Source: an uncultured Campylobacter sp.
Lineage (GTDB): Bacteria > Campylobacterota > Campylobacteria > Campylobacterales > Campylobacteraceae
Length of the DNA: 28,780 bases
Reading direction: 5' to 3'
Assembly: GCF_937997535.1 (NCBI RefSeq)
Contig: NZ_CALKTT010000016.1
Span: forward strand, 1 to 28,780
Positions 7,602 to 15,857 of the stretch are shown in pieces. The stretch's first letter is position 1. Each line of letters opens with the position of its first letter. A program made the translations under genes and the position numbers. Under the pieces are notes generated by a model. The model did not search any database. It worked only from the letters and a program-made list of their open reading frames with translations, and was not told the origin of the DNA.

Positions 7602-7847
7602 ATGTCATTGTTGATTACAAAAGAATGCATCAGTTGCGACGCGTGCCGCGAGGAATGCCCTAATGAAGCGATTTTCGAGGATGAGCCGATATACATCATA
7701 GATGCCGATCGATGCTGCGAATGCGTCGAGGACTACTCTGAGCCCGCTTGCATCGTGGTTTGTCCCGTCGAGTGTATCATCACCGATCCCGATAATATCG
7801 AGACGGCGGACGAGCTGAAATACAAACACGTCCATATGGAAATTTAA
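7602..7847 (+). CDS. fdxB: 2[4Fe-4S] ferredoxin (Alvin type)
   Basis: This 81-residue protein has two cluster motifs. The first is the compact C9-x2-C12-x2-C15-x3-C19-P. The second has C38 (or C39), C41, C50 and C54-P, a spacing with eight residues between the second and third Cys, and a further C58. The long insertion in the second motif is the mark of Allochromatium vinosum-type low-potential ferredoxins. It is acidic, soluble and presumably an electron carrier for cytoplasmic oxidoreductases; its partner here is unknown. AAGG lies nine bases upstream of the ATG. The stop codon is directly followed by the start of the phosphatase gene. The same ferredoxin (FdxB, Cj0354c) lies next to cosR in C. 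jejuni, which supports the symbol. Confidence 0.9.
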   Translation: MSLLITKECISCDACREECPNEAIFEDEPIYIIDADRCCECVEDYSEPACIVVCPVECIITDPDNIETADELKYKHVHMEI

Positions 7848-9290
7848 ATGCCCAAGCGCGTCGCCGTCATAGATCTGGGCTCAAATTCCGCCAGAGCCGT
7901 GATTTTCGAGCGCACTAGTAGGCTCGGATTTTTCATTTTGGCCGAGCACAAGATCAAGATCCGACTAGGCGAAGGCGCTTACGAAAACGGCGGAATTTTA
8001 ACTTCCGAAGCGATGCAAAAATGCCTACTCGCATTTAAAAAATTTAAAACCCTCGTATGCAATTACAAGGCCAAGCGCGTACTTTGCATCGGTACATCCG
8101 CACTTCGCGATGCGCCGAACGGTACAGAGTTTATAAATCTCGTCCGCAAGCAAACGGGCATTACGATCCGCAAGATAGACGGGCAGACGGAGGCGTATTT
8201 GGGCGCTTATGCGGCGCAGAATTTGCTTAGCGACTTTTCCGAGGGCGTTACGCTGGACATCGGCGGCGGCTCGACCGAACTTGCTTACATAAAAAACGGC
8301 AGGATAGAAAATAAAATTTCTCTAAATTTAGGCACGGTGCGGCTAAAGGAGCTGTTTTTCGACCGCGGCGACACGAAGGGGCTGGAGAAATACATAAACA
8401 GCGCGATCTCGCAGCTCGGCGCCGAGTTTCGTACGCAAAATTTAATCGTAATGGGCGGCTCTGCGCGAGCGCTCTCCGGCGCCGTGATGAGCCTGCAAAA
8501 CCATCCGCTAAAGATCGTGCATAATTTCAGCTACGATTATGAAAAATACGCGCCGTTTTTTGCCAAGCTGATGAGCGCAAAGACGCTTGATCTGGCGAAA
8601 TTCCCGATCAAAAAGGACCGCTACGACACGATAAGAGAGGGCGCCATCATCTTTGATAAGATCGTAAGGCGCCTAGGGGCGAAAAAGATCATCACCAGCG
8701 GCGTGGGAGTGCGAGAAGGGGCGTTTTTAAGCTCGATTCTGCGCGGCGCAAACCTGCCTAGAGACTTTAATCCGAGCCTAAGAAGCCTTAAAGATCGCTT
8801 CGCTTCCGAGCCCAGCGAGGCTCCGAAGTTCGCAAAGGCGCTGTTTTGCGCGCTATCGCCGCTGCACGGCTTGGGCGAAAAATATATTAAAATTCTACAG
8901 ACCGCGGCGTCGCTTTGCGAGATCGGGCGGGCGATCGGCTTTTATGCCAAGCACGAAACCAGCGCGGATATGGTGCTCGGCGGGCTGAACTACCGCACGA
9001 CGCACAAAGAAAAGGCGCTCATAGCCGCGATCATCTCGATGCACGGCAAGCGCGAGCTGGGCGCTACGTTCGCGCCTTTGAGCGCGATTTTGCCCGATGC
9101 CGCCAAGCTTGCGTGGCTCAGCTATATTTTGGAGCTTGCACGCCTCCTAAGCGAAAATGCGCTAAAAAATTTAGAATTTAGCTTTGAAAACTCCACTCTT
9201 AAAATCTCCGGCGCCGATAATTTGATAATGCTTAAAGGAAGCCTTAAAAAGCTCTCAAAACCTGCGATTTTCGCCGTAAATTTCGTCTAA
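7848..9290 (+). CDS. Ppx/GppA-family exopolyphosphatase / pppGpp phosphohydrolase
   Basis: Residues 1-300 carry the ASKHA-fold Ppx-GppA domain: VAVIDLGSNSARAVIF as the first phosphate loop, GTSALRDAPNG, the second phosphate loop DIGGGSTEL at 137-145, and GGSARALSG. Residues from about 310 to 480 form the all-helical HD-like C-terminal domain, with HETSADMVLGGLNYRT in the usual place. The length of 480 is normal for the two-domain form. Such enzymes remove terminal phosphate from polyphosphate or convert pppGpp to ppGpp; sequence alone does not decide between them. The ATG directly abuts the ferredoxin stop codon without its own strong ribosome site, so translation is probably coupled. Cj0353c in C. 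jejuni is the positional counterpart as I recall. Confidence 0.88.
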   Translation: MPKRVAVIDLGSNSARAVIFERTSRLGFFILAEHKIKIRLGEGAYENGGILTSEAMQKCLLAFKKFKTLVCNYKAKRVLCIGTSALRDAPNGTEFINLVRKQTGITIRKIDGQTEAYLGAYAAQNLLSDFSEGVTLDIGGGSTELAYIKNGRIENKISLNLGTVRLKELFFDRGDTKGLEKYINSAISQLGAEFRTQNLIVMGGSARALSGAVMSLQNHPLKIVHNFSYDYEKYAPFFAKLMSAKTLDLAKFPIKKDRYDTIREGAIIFDKIVRRLGAKKIITSGVGVREGAFLSSILRGANLPRDFNPSLRSLKDRFASEPSEAPKFAKALFCALSPLHGLGEKYIKILQTAASLCEIGRAIGFYAKHETSADMVLGGLNYRTTHKEKALIAAIISMHGKRELGATFAPLSAILPDAAKLAWLSYILELARLLSENALKNLEFSFENSTLKISGADNLIMLKGSLKKLSKPAIFAVNFV

Positions 9291-10167
9291 ATTTAGTCTT
9301 AAATTTAACTACTTGCCCCGTATTTGCAGAGCTGCTTTAAATTTTATTTAGCCGCGTTGCGCCTCTTTGCGAAAATTTTAATCAAACGTGCGGGGATAAA
9401 TTAGAGCGATATGCGGAATACTTGCAACGAGCGGGTTCGGGTTTTTATCTTTCGGTGAAATTTTAACGCCCGCCGCAGATTTTCTAGCTACGCTCATACA
9501 CATAGCGGTTAAATTCCATGGTTTTTAAAATTTCGTTGTGCGGTTTGCAAGACCTCGCGGTGCTATCTGCGACTCTTGCGGCAAAATTTAAATTACGATT
9601 CGCATCGTGCGGCTGTATTTTGCGGACGGGCAAGCGGATTGTAAGGTGGCTAAACAGACGGGAAAGTAGGCAAGTGAACTTGGCGCAGGAGATACACGGG
9701 CGGTGCGGCGAAATTTAAAACATTTGCGCCGTGCGCGGTATCTTGCAAGCGACAAATCGTTTGATGACGCTTGCCAAATCGCGGTTGTGCGGCTAAATTT
9801 TATATCGTGCAAATTTATAACCAAGCGATAATCAAACGGCGTAGCAAAATTTAATTGAGTTAAATTTTAAATCGCTCAAATTTAAAACGGCGACGAGAAA
9901 TCGCGCCGGAGCGAAGATATTCGGCTATCTGCGCAGCGTACTGGAATTTCGTGCAGCACTCCGGTAATTTGCGCAGCGTCATAGCGATACGCGCAGCGTC
10001 CCTGGGATCTATAGAAAGTGCCCTGCCTATCTACCTGCGTAGTACTTCGGGAATCGATCCGCAGAAAAGAGCCCCGACAATCCGTGCAATGACCGAGGCG
10101 ATATGCAGAAGCGCCCGACGACGAGTGCGGCGTCCTGAGCAATCCGCAAATATCCTTTGCGCGAGCC
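9291..10167. other. 877-base gene-poor region
   Basis: No convincing gene is seen between the phosphatase and the DUF59 gene, which converge. Open frames here lack ribosome sites and give composition-biased products. Present are many copies of short words such as GTGCGGC next to AAATTT tracts, an imperfect stem GCAAGCG/CGCTTGC near 9747-9775, and a degenerate 20-bp tandem repeat at 9931-10010. The part after 9900 is GC-rich. It may be eroded coding sequence, but I could not reconstruct a product. Confidence 0.55.
9931..10010. repeat. degenerate tandem repeat, 20-bp period, four units
   Basis: Units start at 9931, 9951, 9971 and 9991. Three begin with GCGCAGCGT and one with GTGCAGCAC; the remaining half of each unit varies. 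The period is not a multiple of three, so it does not encode a peptide repeat. Confidence 0.5.
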
Positions 10168-10473
10168 CTAAAATCGCCCCAGAGCTTCTTTGACGTGATC
10201 CTCCGCCATATCGATATTCCACATCGGCTCAAAGACGAGATCAATCTCCACCTCGCCGACGCCATCCACGCTCTCGGCACCCGCGCGTACCCATTCCACC
10301 ATCATTTCATGCAGAGGGCACGACTGAGTCGATAGCGTCATCGTGACTTTGGCGTTGTTCGCCTCATCTACCGCTACGTCGTAGATGAGCCCCAGCGACA
10401 CGACGTCAAAGCCCACCTCAGGGTCCACCACGGCGCGAAGCGCGTCGTAAATTTGCTCCTTCGTTACTTTCAT
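10168..10473 (-). CDS. DUF59 / MIP18-family Fe-S cluster assembly protein (SufT/PaaD-like)
   Basis: The 101-residue protein is a single DUF59 domain: helix TKEQIYDALRAVVDPEVG, the loop VVSLGLIYDV, and the strand-turn TLSTQSCPLHEMM with the conserved Cys at residue 52. Members of this family help mature Fe-S proteins (SufT, the eukaryotic MIP18) or assemble specific oxygenases (PaaD). No Suf genes are nearby. Its start codon overlaps the stop of the upstream membrane protein gene by four bases (ATGA), so the two are translationally coupled. Because it travels with a DUF2249 protein and a polytopic membrane protein, a role in maturing or protecting a metal centre in that system is a reasonable guess, but the sequence does not prove it. 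Confidence 0.88.
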   Translation of the reverse strand: MKVTKEQIYDALRAVVDPEVGFDVVSLGLIYDVAVDEANNAKVTMTLSTQSCPLHEMMVEWVRAGAESVDGVGEVEIDLVFEPMWNIDMAEDHVKEALGRF

Positions 10474-11645
10474 TTTTCCTCTCCGAATTTGATGTAGTTA
10501 AAGATATTTACGATGTTGATTAGCACCAAAATTATGCTTGCCGCTTGCAAGATCACCGCAGACGTTAGCGCTCCAAAGCCCGCGCACGCAAGCGCTAAGA
10601 TGTTTGGCACGCAGGCTGCGTAGGCGATCTTTTTGATTATCATATCATCTAGCATAGGGATTTTGCGCTTGCCGACGAAGGGCGAGACGTAGTGGTACCA
10701 GATGAGAAAGGGTGCGATTTTATAAAGGTGCGCGACGATGAAGGCGAACAAAAAGCCGTATAGCAGCCAAAACGCCGCCGCATCCGCGCGACCTGCGAGC
10801 CAAAATGTCGCGCTAAATCCCAAGGCCGCTAGCGAGATATAGACGTTTAAATTCCAATAATCGATCGCTTTTCGCACGCGCCTGGCTAGGATATAGATCG
10901 CCTGAGCCGCAAAGCTCGCAACCGCAGCAAATGCGATGAAAATTCCAAAGTCTTTTAGCAAAAACGGCCCCGCGAGCAGATACAGCGCCAGCGAAGCTTT
11001 TGCCAGCGCGAAGCTTAGATCGTGCGCCAGGCTAAACATCGGCAGCAGCACGCACGCAGCGCCCACGATGACGAAAAATACAAAGCCCAGCACGAAGTAT
11101 ATGTGATAGGATAAAATTTCTGAAAAATATACTCCGAAAACCTCCACGCCGCTAAGCGCTAGCACGAGCGCAAAGCCAAGGCTGATCCCTACGGCTAAAA
11201 ACGCAGCCGAGATCGCAAGCGCAACGGCGGGGAAGCTCCATTTGGGCGTGCCGATGAAGCTTAGTGCGTAGCAGATCGTAAAATAAAATATACTAAGCAG
11301 CAAAACGGCGCCGCCTGCGTGCATCAAAGGGATGCTTGAAAGCAGCAATCCCGCGCTTAGCAGCGCCACGCCCGCGCCGTAGGCGAGGAGATTTAAAAAC
11401 GCAAATTTGACGGTGAAAAATTCCTTTTGGATAATGACCGAAGTAAGCTGATAGAGCGCTCCGATGATTATGCTGATTACGAAACCCAGCAAAAATACGT
11501 GAAAAAAGCTCGCCGTCTGCGGCGCCTGAATCGCGCCGAAATCGGCCCTTAAAAAGCTCGCCGCGCTTAGCAGCAAAAAGATAAAGCCGCAGATGAAATA
11601 GCCGCCTACGATGCGAAACGGCGGCGAAAAGGTCGTGATATTCAT
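10470..11645 (-). CDS. polytopic membrane protein, about 12 helices, heme-copper-oxidase-like appearance
   Basis: The 391-residue chain is almost wholly hydrophobic, with about 12 predicted membrane helices and short loops. A few polar residues stand inside or at the ends of helices: SFFHVFLLGF near residue 49, LSYHIYFVLGF in the middle, and APFLIWYHYVSPF near residue 315. Histidines spaced this way, and the overall helix number, recall subunit I of heme-copper oxidases and NorB, but the HxH pair of that family is not present, so heme binding is only a possibility. NnrS would show other signatures, and no zinc-protease motif was seen either. It lies 17 bases after the DUF2249 gene and overlaps the DUF59 gene. 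I do not recognise it further. Confidence 0.75.
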   Translation of the reverse strand: MNITTFSPPFRIVGGYFICGFIFLLLSAASFLRADFGAIQAPQTASFFHVFLLGFVISIIIGALYQLTSVIIQKEFFTVKFAFLNLLAYGAGVALLSAGLLLSSIPLMHAGGAVLLLSIFYFTICYALSFIGTPKWSFPAVALAISAAFLAVGISLGFALVLALSGVEVFGVYFSEILSYHIYFVLGFVFFVIVGAACVLLPMFSLAHDLSFALAKASLALYLLAGPFLLKDFGIFIAFAAVASFAAQAIYILARRVRKAIDYWNLNVYISLAALGFSATFWLAGRADAAAFWLLYGFLFAFIVAHLYKIAPFLIWYHYVSPFVGKRKIPMLDDMIIKKIAYAACVPNILALACAGFGALTSAVILQAASIILVLINIVNIFNYIKFGEEK

Positions 11646-11662
11646 CTAAATTTTAAAGCCCT

Positions 11663-12007
11663 TTAGCCGTGGCACTTCGCGTCGGTATCGAAGCCCTCAT
11701 TGACCGCGCCGGGCTTTAGGCTGATGGTGAGCTTGACCGCGTCGCCGTCCAGATCCTCGCGTGCAATGTCAAATTTAGACTCGATCTTTGGGATCAGCCC
11801 CATCGGGAATTTATGATTGACCATGACGACCTTTTTGGTTTCGTCTTTTACGAAATTTAGCGCCACCAGCGCATTTACCATCGGCTCGGGCGGGACGCAT
11901 TTGCGCGAATCAAAGCCGATGTATTCCACGCCGCCTTGCGATTTTTTGTAAAATTTCACTGTAGCGCCCGCCGCGTCGAACTCCTGCCAGTCTGTGAAAA
12001 AATCCAT
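11663..12007 (-). CDS. DUF2249-domain small protein
   Basis: The 114-residue soluble protein contains the DUF2249 hallmark FDSRKCVPPEPMVNALVAL followed by a strand (VVMVNHKFPMGLIPKIE), which resembles the TusA-like fold of this family. It ends in a DAKCHG tail with Cys and His, and the motif Cys before PPEPM is another possible ligand or thiol site. DUF2249 proteins are often encoded near nitric-oxide response, hemerythrin or denitrification genes; their biochemical role is unknown to me. It is the first gene of a three-gene minus-strand unit, with its own TATAAT box and AAGGA site six bases before the ATG. The domain call is moderately sure. Confidence 0.7.
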   Translation of the reverse strand: MDFFTDWQEFDAAGATVKFYKKSQGGVEYIGFDSRKCVPPEPMVNALVALNFVKDETKKVVMVNHKFPMGLIPKIESKFDIAREDLDGDAVKLTISLKPGAVNEGFDTDAKCHG

Positions 12008-12036
12008 ACTTGATCCTTTTTTTAAAATTTCGCGCG

Positions 12037-12042
12037 ATTATA
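12037..12042 (-). promoter_or_regulatory. -10 box (TATAAT) for the DUF2249 cassette
   Basis: On the minus strand TATATAATCGCG contains a perfect TATAAT about 30 bases before the ATG at 12007. The region is the divergent gap shared with polA, whose own -10 is less clear. Confidence 0.65.
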
Positions 12043-12152
12043 TAGCAAATTTTAAAATTTTGAAATGAGGCAGGTCAAGTCCTATTCGGAATTTGTAAAT
12101 TTAGCCGAATTTTAATACACTACGCGTTAAAATTCTAAATCCGAGGACCATT

Positions 12153-14969
12153 ATGCAGACCATCACGATCATTGATACGTTCGGCTTTTTTTTCAGGCTC
12201 TACTACGCTATGAGCGGGCTTAAGACCAAAGACGGCAAACCCAGCGGCATGGTGAGCGGATTTGCGAGCTTCATCGCAAATCTTTCGAAGGAATTTAAGA
12301 GCGATTATATAATTTTCGCTCTGGATAGCAAGGGCAAGACCTTCCGCTCGGATATCGATCCGAACTACAAAACCAACCGCCAAGCCCCGCCGCCCGCACT
12401 TTTGCAGCAGCTGCCGGTTTGCATCGAGATGATCGAAAAGATGGGGCTTTACTCGCTCGGACGCGAAGGCTACGAAGCGGACGATCTTATCGCAAGCGTC
12501 GTTAAAAAGCACGGCGCCACGCATAAAATCAACATCGTTACCTCCGACAAGGACCTGTATCAGCTCATCGGCGAAAACGTTAAAATTTACAGCCACGGCA
12601 AAAAGATGCTTTACGGCAGAGAGGAGTGCTTGCAGCGCTACGGCGTCTATCCCGAGCAGATCGTGGATTTTTTAGCGATCTGCGGCGACAGCGCCGATAA
12701 TATCCCGGGCGTGCGGGGCATCGGCGACAAGGGAGCAAAGAAGCTTTTGGACGAGTGGGGCTCGCTTGATGGGATCTATTCAAATTTAGACCGCCTGCCG
12801 CAAAACAAACAGCGCGAGTATCTGATAGAGGGGAGACAGAGCGCCTACATAAGCAAGCGCCTGGCTACTCTTTACGACGAGCTGGAAATCCCGCCTTTAG
12901 AGGACGCGAAATTTCCGCAGCAAAATCCGCTTTTTAAAATCCGCGAAATTTTAAAAGATTACGCGCTAAACAGATTGCTGTCTGCGTTAAGCCTGCAGGA
13001 GCAGAATGGACTTGATCTTTGGAGCGAGGGCAAAAGTGCGGGCGCAAAAAGCTCCGTTTTGGGCGCGGGCGGGAAGGGCTTCGGCGCAGAGTCGTCTTGC
13101 GGCGGCTCTATCTTGGACGCTGCCGTAGGGGGGCTAGACGGGCAAAATTCCATCCCTAGCGGCTCCGCTTGCAGCGGGCAAAGCTGCGAGAGCGCTTTTA
13201 AAACGCCATTTGAGCCTATTTGCATTACCGATGCCGCGGAGCTTGCGAGGCTATGCGAGAGTATCGACGCAGAGACCTTGGTGAGCTTCGATACGGAAAC
13301 CACTAGCGTCGATAGCAAGAACGCCAAAATAGTGGGCTTTTCGTTTGCGTTTAACGAGGAGCGCGCCTACTACGTCCCGCTCGCGCATAGCTATTTGGGC
13401 GCTCCGGCTCAAGTTTCTTTGGACGCCGCAAAGGCCGCGATCGGCTCGCTGTTTCGCGGATATGTCGTGGGGCAAAATTTAAAATACGATTTTGAGATCG
13501 CAAAAAATAATTTTAATATTGAGCCGCCTGCGCACTTTGCCGATACGATGGTGCTAGCGTGGCTGCTCGATCCCGCAAACGCCGTGGGGATGGACTCTAT
13601 CTCGCCGCGGTATCTTGGGTATGAGACCGTGCATTTCGGAGATGTCGTTAAAAAGGGCGAAACCTTCGCCTCCGTGGAGCTGGACGCCGCTACGATCTAT
13701 GCGAGCGAGGATGCGTGGGTGACGCTGAGGTTGTATTTTAAGCTCAAGCAGCTACTTGAGCCTGCGCTTTTTAAGCTCGCGCAGGAGCTTGAGTTTCCAT
13801 TCGTGAGGGTGCTTTGGCAGATGCAAAGATGCGGCATCAAGATCGACGCGGAGATGATAAAGAGCCTAATCGGGCGCAACGAAAAGTCCCTACGGGCGCT
13901 CACCGATGAAATTTACGAGCTTTGCGGCGAGCAGTTTAACATCAACTCTCCCGCTCAGCTCGGCGCCGTGCTTTTCGAGCGGCTAGGACTTCCTGCGGCG
14001 AAGCGCACCAAGACGGGCTATAGCACCGACGAAAGCGTGCTAAAGGATCTTACGGCGCTGCATCCCGCGGTGGGTAAAATTTTAGACTACCGCGAGCTGT
14101 TTAAGCTGCAAAGCACCTACTGCGAGCCGCTGCTGCAGCTTGCCTTAGTCGATCCGCAAAACCGCGTCAGATCGAATTTCTTGCAGACCGGCACGGCTAC
14201 CGGGCGGCTAGCGAGCAAAAATCCGAACCTGCAAAATATTCCTGCGCGCGGCACGTTTGCGAAGGACGTACGGGACTGCTTCCTAGCAGACGAGGGCTAC
14301 TCGCTGATCTCGCTTGATTACTCGCAGATCGAGCTGCGCCTGCTCGCGCACTTTTCGCGCGATCCTGCGCTTTTGGCGGCGTTTAGGGCGGATGAGGACA
14401 TTCACGCGCGCACGGCGATCAGTATCTTCGGCGACGCGCAGCCCGCGCACCGCACAATCGCAAAGAGTATAAATTTCGGCCTCATCTACGGCATGGGCGC
14501 GGGCAAGCTAAGCGACAGCCTGGGCATCGCGCGCGCCGAGGCGAAGGGCTATATCGAGCGCTATTTCGCGGCGTTTTCTACGATCAAGGATTTTTTGCAA
14601 AGCATAAAATCGGACGCGAAAGCGGACGGCTACGTAAGCACGCTTTTTGGGCGCAGGCGCTACTTCGACTTCGCAAATGCGCGCAACAATATGGTCTATG
14701 CAAGCTACGAGCGCGAGGCGGTGAATACGAAATTTCAAGGCTCCGCCGCCGACATCATCAAAAAGGCGATGGTTGAGATTTCGCCGCTGCTAAATGGCGA
14801 GGCACGGCTGATATTGCAGATCCACGATGAGCTGATCTTCGAGGTGCGGGATGATTTGGCGCAGAGCTTCGGCGAGCGTGCGCAGGAGATAATGCAAAGC
14901 GCGGCGAGCCTGAACGTGCCGCTTAAGACGAGCCTAAATATCGCCAAGCGCTGGGGCGAGCTGAAGTAA
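12153..14969 (+). CDS. polA: DNA polymerase I
   Basis: All three PolA domains are present. The N-terminal 5'-3' exonuclease (1-285) shows DTFGFFFRLYYAM, YEADDLIAS and GDSADNIPGVRGIGDKGA. The 3'-5' exonuclease (about 355-530) keeps its acidic residues, with D380-T-E382 in FDTETTS, NLKYDFEIA and YASEDAW, so proofreading should be active. The polymerase domain has motif A LDYSQIELR (D722), motif B RTIAKSINFGLIYG and motif C IHDELIFEV with H891-D892-E893. At 938 residues it is longer than most Campylobacter PolA proteins because a Gly/Ser/Ala-rich linker with several Cys (about 290-350) joins the 5' nuclease to the rest. GAGGA lies six bases before the ATG. It fills gaps and removes primers during replication and repair. 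Confidence 0.97.
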   Translation: MQTITIIDTFGFFFRLYYAMSGLKTKDGKPSGMVSGFASFIANLSKEFKSDYIIFALDSKGKTFRSDIDPNYKTNRQAPPPALLQQLPVCIEMIEKMGLYSLGREGYEADDLIASVVKKHGATHKINIVTSDKDLYQLIGENVKIYSHGKKMLYGREECLQRYGVYPEQIVDFLAICGDSADNIPGVRGIGDKGAKKLLDEWGSLDGIYSNLDRLPQNKQREYLIEGRQSAYISKRLATLYDELEIPPLEDAKFPQQNPLFKIREILKDYALNRLLSALSLQEQNGLDLWSEGKSAGAKSSVLGAGGKGFGAESSCGGSILDAAVGGLDGQNSIPSGSACSGQSCESAFKTPFEPICITDAAELARLCESIDAETLVSFDTETTSVDSKNAKIVGFSFAFNEERAYYVPLAHSYLGAPAQVSLDAAKAAIGSLFRGYVVGQNLKYDFEIAKNNFNIEPPAHFADTMVLAWLLDPANAVGMDSISPRYLGYETVHFGDVVKKGETFASVELDAATIYASEDAWVTLRLYFKLKQLLEPALFKLAQELEFPFVRVLWQMQRCGIKIDAEMIKSLIGRNEKSLRALTDEIYELCGEQFNINSPAQLGAVLFERLGLPAAKRTKTGYSTDESVLKDLTALHPAVGKILDYRELFKLQSTYCEPLLQLALVDPQNRVRSNFLQTGTATGRLASKNPNLQNIPARGTFAKDVRDCFLADEGYSLISLDYSQIELRLLAHFSRDPALLAAFRADEDIHARTAISIFGDAQPAHRTIAKSINFGLIYGMGAGKLSDSLGIARAEAKGYIERYFAAFSTIKDFLQSIKSDAKADGYVSTLFGRRRYFDFANARNNMVYASYEREAVNTKFQGSAADIIKKAMVEISPLLNGEARLILQIHDELIFEVRDDLAQSFGERAQEIMQSAASLNVPLKTSLNIAKRWGELK

Positions 14970-15038
14970 CTCCGCTAAATTTAAAACGCAGAGAAATTTT
15001 GCCCTGGATGATTAGTAAAAATTTCAGCGCGATTTAGG

Positions 15039-15044
15039 TATATT
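15039..15044 (+). promoter_or_regulatory. -10 box for the restriction-modification operon
   Basis: AGGTATATTGTG contains TATATT 22 bases before the ATG at 15066, preceded by T/A tracts. AAGG follows at the right distance for translation. Confidence 0.45.
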
Positions 15045-15065
15045 GTGAAAAATTTAAGGTAAAAG

Positions 15066-15857
15066 ATGAAATTTAACGATATTGATTTATCAAACTGGCA
15101 CGAAAGCGATGTGTGGACGGATGATTTGTGGCTAATCCAAAGCCGCGAAAAAAGCGGAAAACACGAAAATATCTATCATGGAAATTTCGTGCCGCAAGTA
15201 GCGTATCAGTTGATTTCTCGTTATACTAAAAAAGGCGAAACGGTTCTGGATCCGTTTTGCGGTAGTGGAACAAGTCTTTTTGAATGCGAAAAGTTAGGAC
15301 GAAAATTCATCGGACTTGATATAAATGAGCAAATTTTAAACTATGTAAAGGCTAAAATGGGCGGTAGTTCGCAAGATTTTTTTGCTTTAAATTTATGCGA
15401 CAATACCAATACCTCAGCTAAAATCTGCATACAAAATTCGCTTGATTTCTTAGGGCAAAAGCAAGTAGCATTCGCGATTTTTCATCCGCCGTATCATGAT
15501 ATTGTCAGATTTACCCAAAATTCGGTGGACTTATCAAACTGCAAAAGCATAGATGAGTTTTTGATTGGATTTAGGAAAAGTTGCGAAAATTCTTTAAATT
15601 TTCTAGCTAAAGATAGATACTTTGCCGTTGTTATTGGCGATATTTACAAAAATAGCGAGGTTGTACCGCTATCGTTTTTATGCCTTGATATGATAAAAAG
15701 AAATTTTAAAACTAGACTAAAAGGCGTAATCGTAAAAAATATCGAGGGTAATCGCGGAAAACTCGGAGCGGGCGGAATTTGGCGGTATCGTGCATTAAAA
15801 AATGACTATTATATTTTTAAGCATGAGTATATTTTGATTTTTAAAAAGGAGTTTTGA
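15066..15857 (+). CDS. type II DNA methyltransferase (N6A/N4C class, HPPY motif)
   Basis: SAM-binding motif I is DPFCGSGT at residues 62-69, followed by an acidic strand end (GLDINE), and catalytic motif IV is HPPY at 140-143. Motif I precedes IV, the order of alpha or gamma amino-methyltransferases, yet the N-terminal block (FVPQVAYQLISRYTKKGETV) is the kind normally found at the C-terminal end of beta-class N4/N6 enzymes. HPPY instead of DPPY or SPPY is unusual. The chain is 263 residues, with no separate target-recognition domain that I can recognise. The gene is clearly more AT-rich than polA and the sulfur genes around it. The nuclease gene starts on its stop codon. It would protect host DNA against the adjacent HNH enzyme; base and site are unknown. 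Confidence 0.82.
   Translation: MKFNDIDLSNWHESDVWTDDLWLIQSREKSGKHENIYHGNFVPQVAYQLISRYTKKGETVLDPFCGSGTSLFECEKLGRKFIGLDINEQILNYVKAKMGGSSQDFFALNLCDNTNTSAKICIQNSLDFLGQKQVAFAIFHPPYHDIVRFTQNSVDLSNCKSIDEFLIGFRKSCENSLNFLAKDRYFAVVIGDIYKNSEVVPLSFLCLDMIKRNFKTRLKGVIVKNIEGNRGKLGAGGIWRYRALKNDYYIFKHEYILIFKKEF

Noticed and set aside
9518..9718. 66-codon plus-strand open frame in the long gene-poor region
   Set aside because: No ribosome binding site, no family resemblance, biased composition.
9897..10010. 40-residue minus-strand peptide with helical look (from an ATG near 9990)
   Set aside because: Arises from the 20-bp repeat; no ribosome site and no support beyond amino acid pattern.
9931..10010. CRISPR-like array
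   Set aside because: Period of 20 bp with degenerate units and no separate repeat and spacer lengths; not a CRISPR.
9882..10280. 132-codon minus-strand open frame overlapping the end of the DUF59 gene
   Set aside because: Its first third is an out-of-frame reading of DUF59; the rest runs through the 20-bp repeat. No ribosome site.
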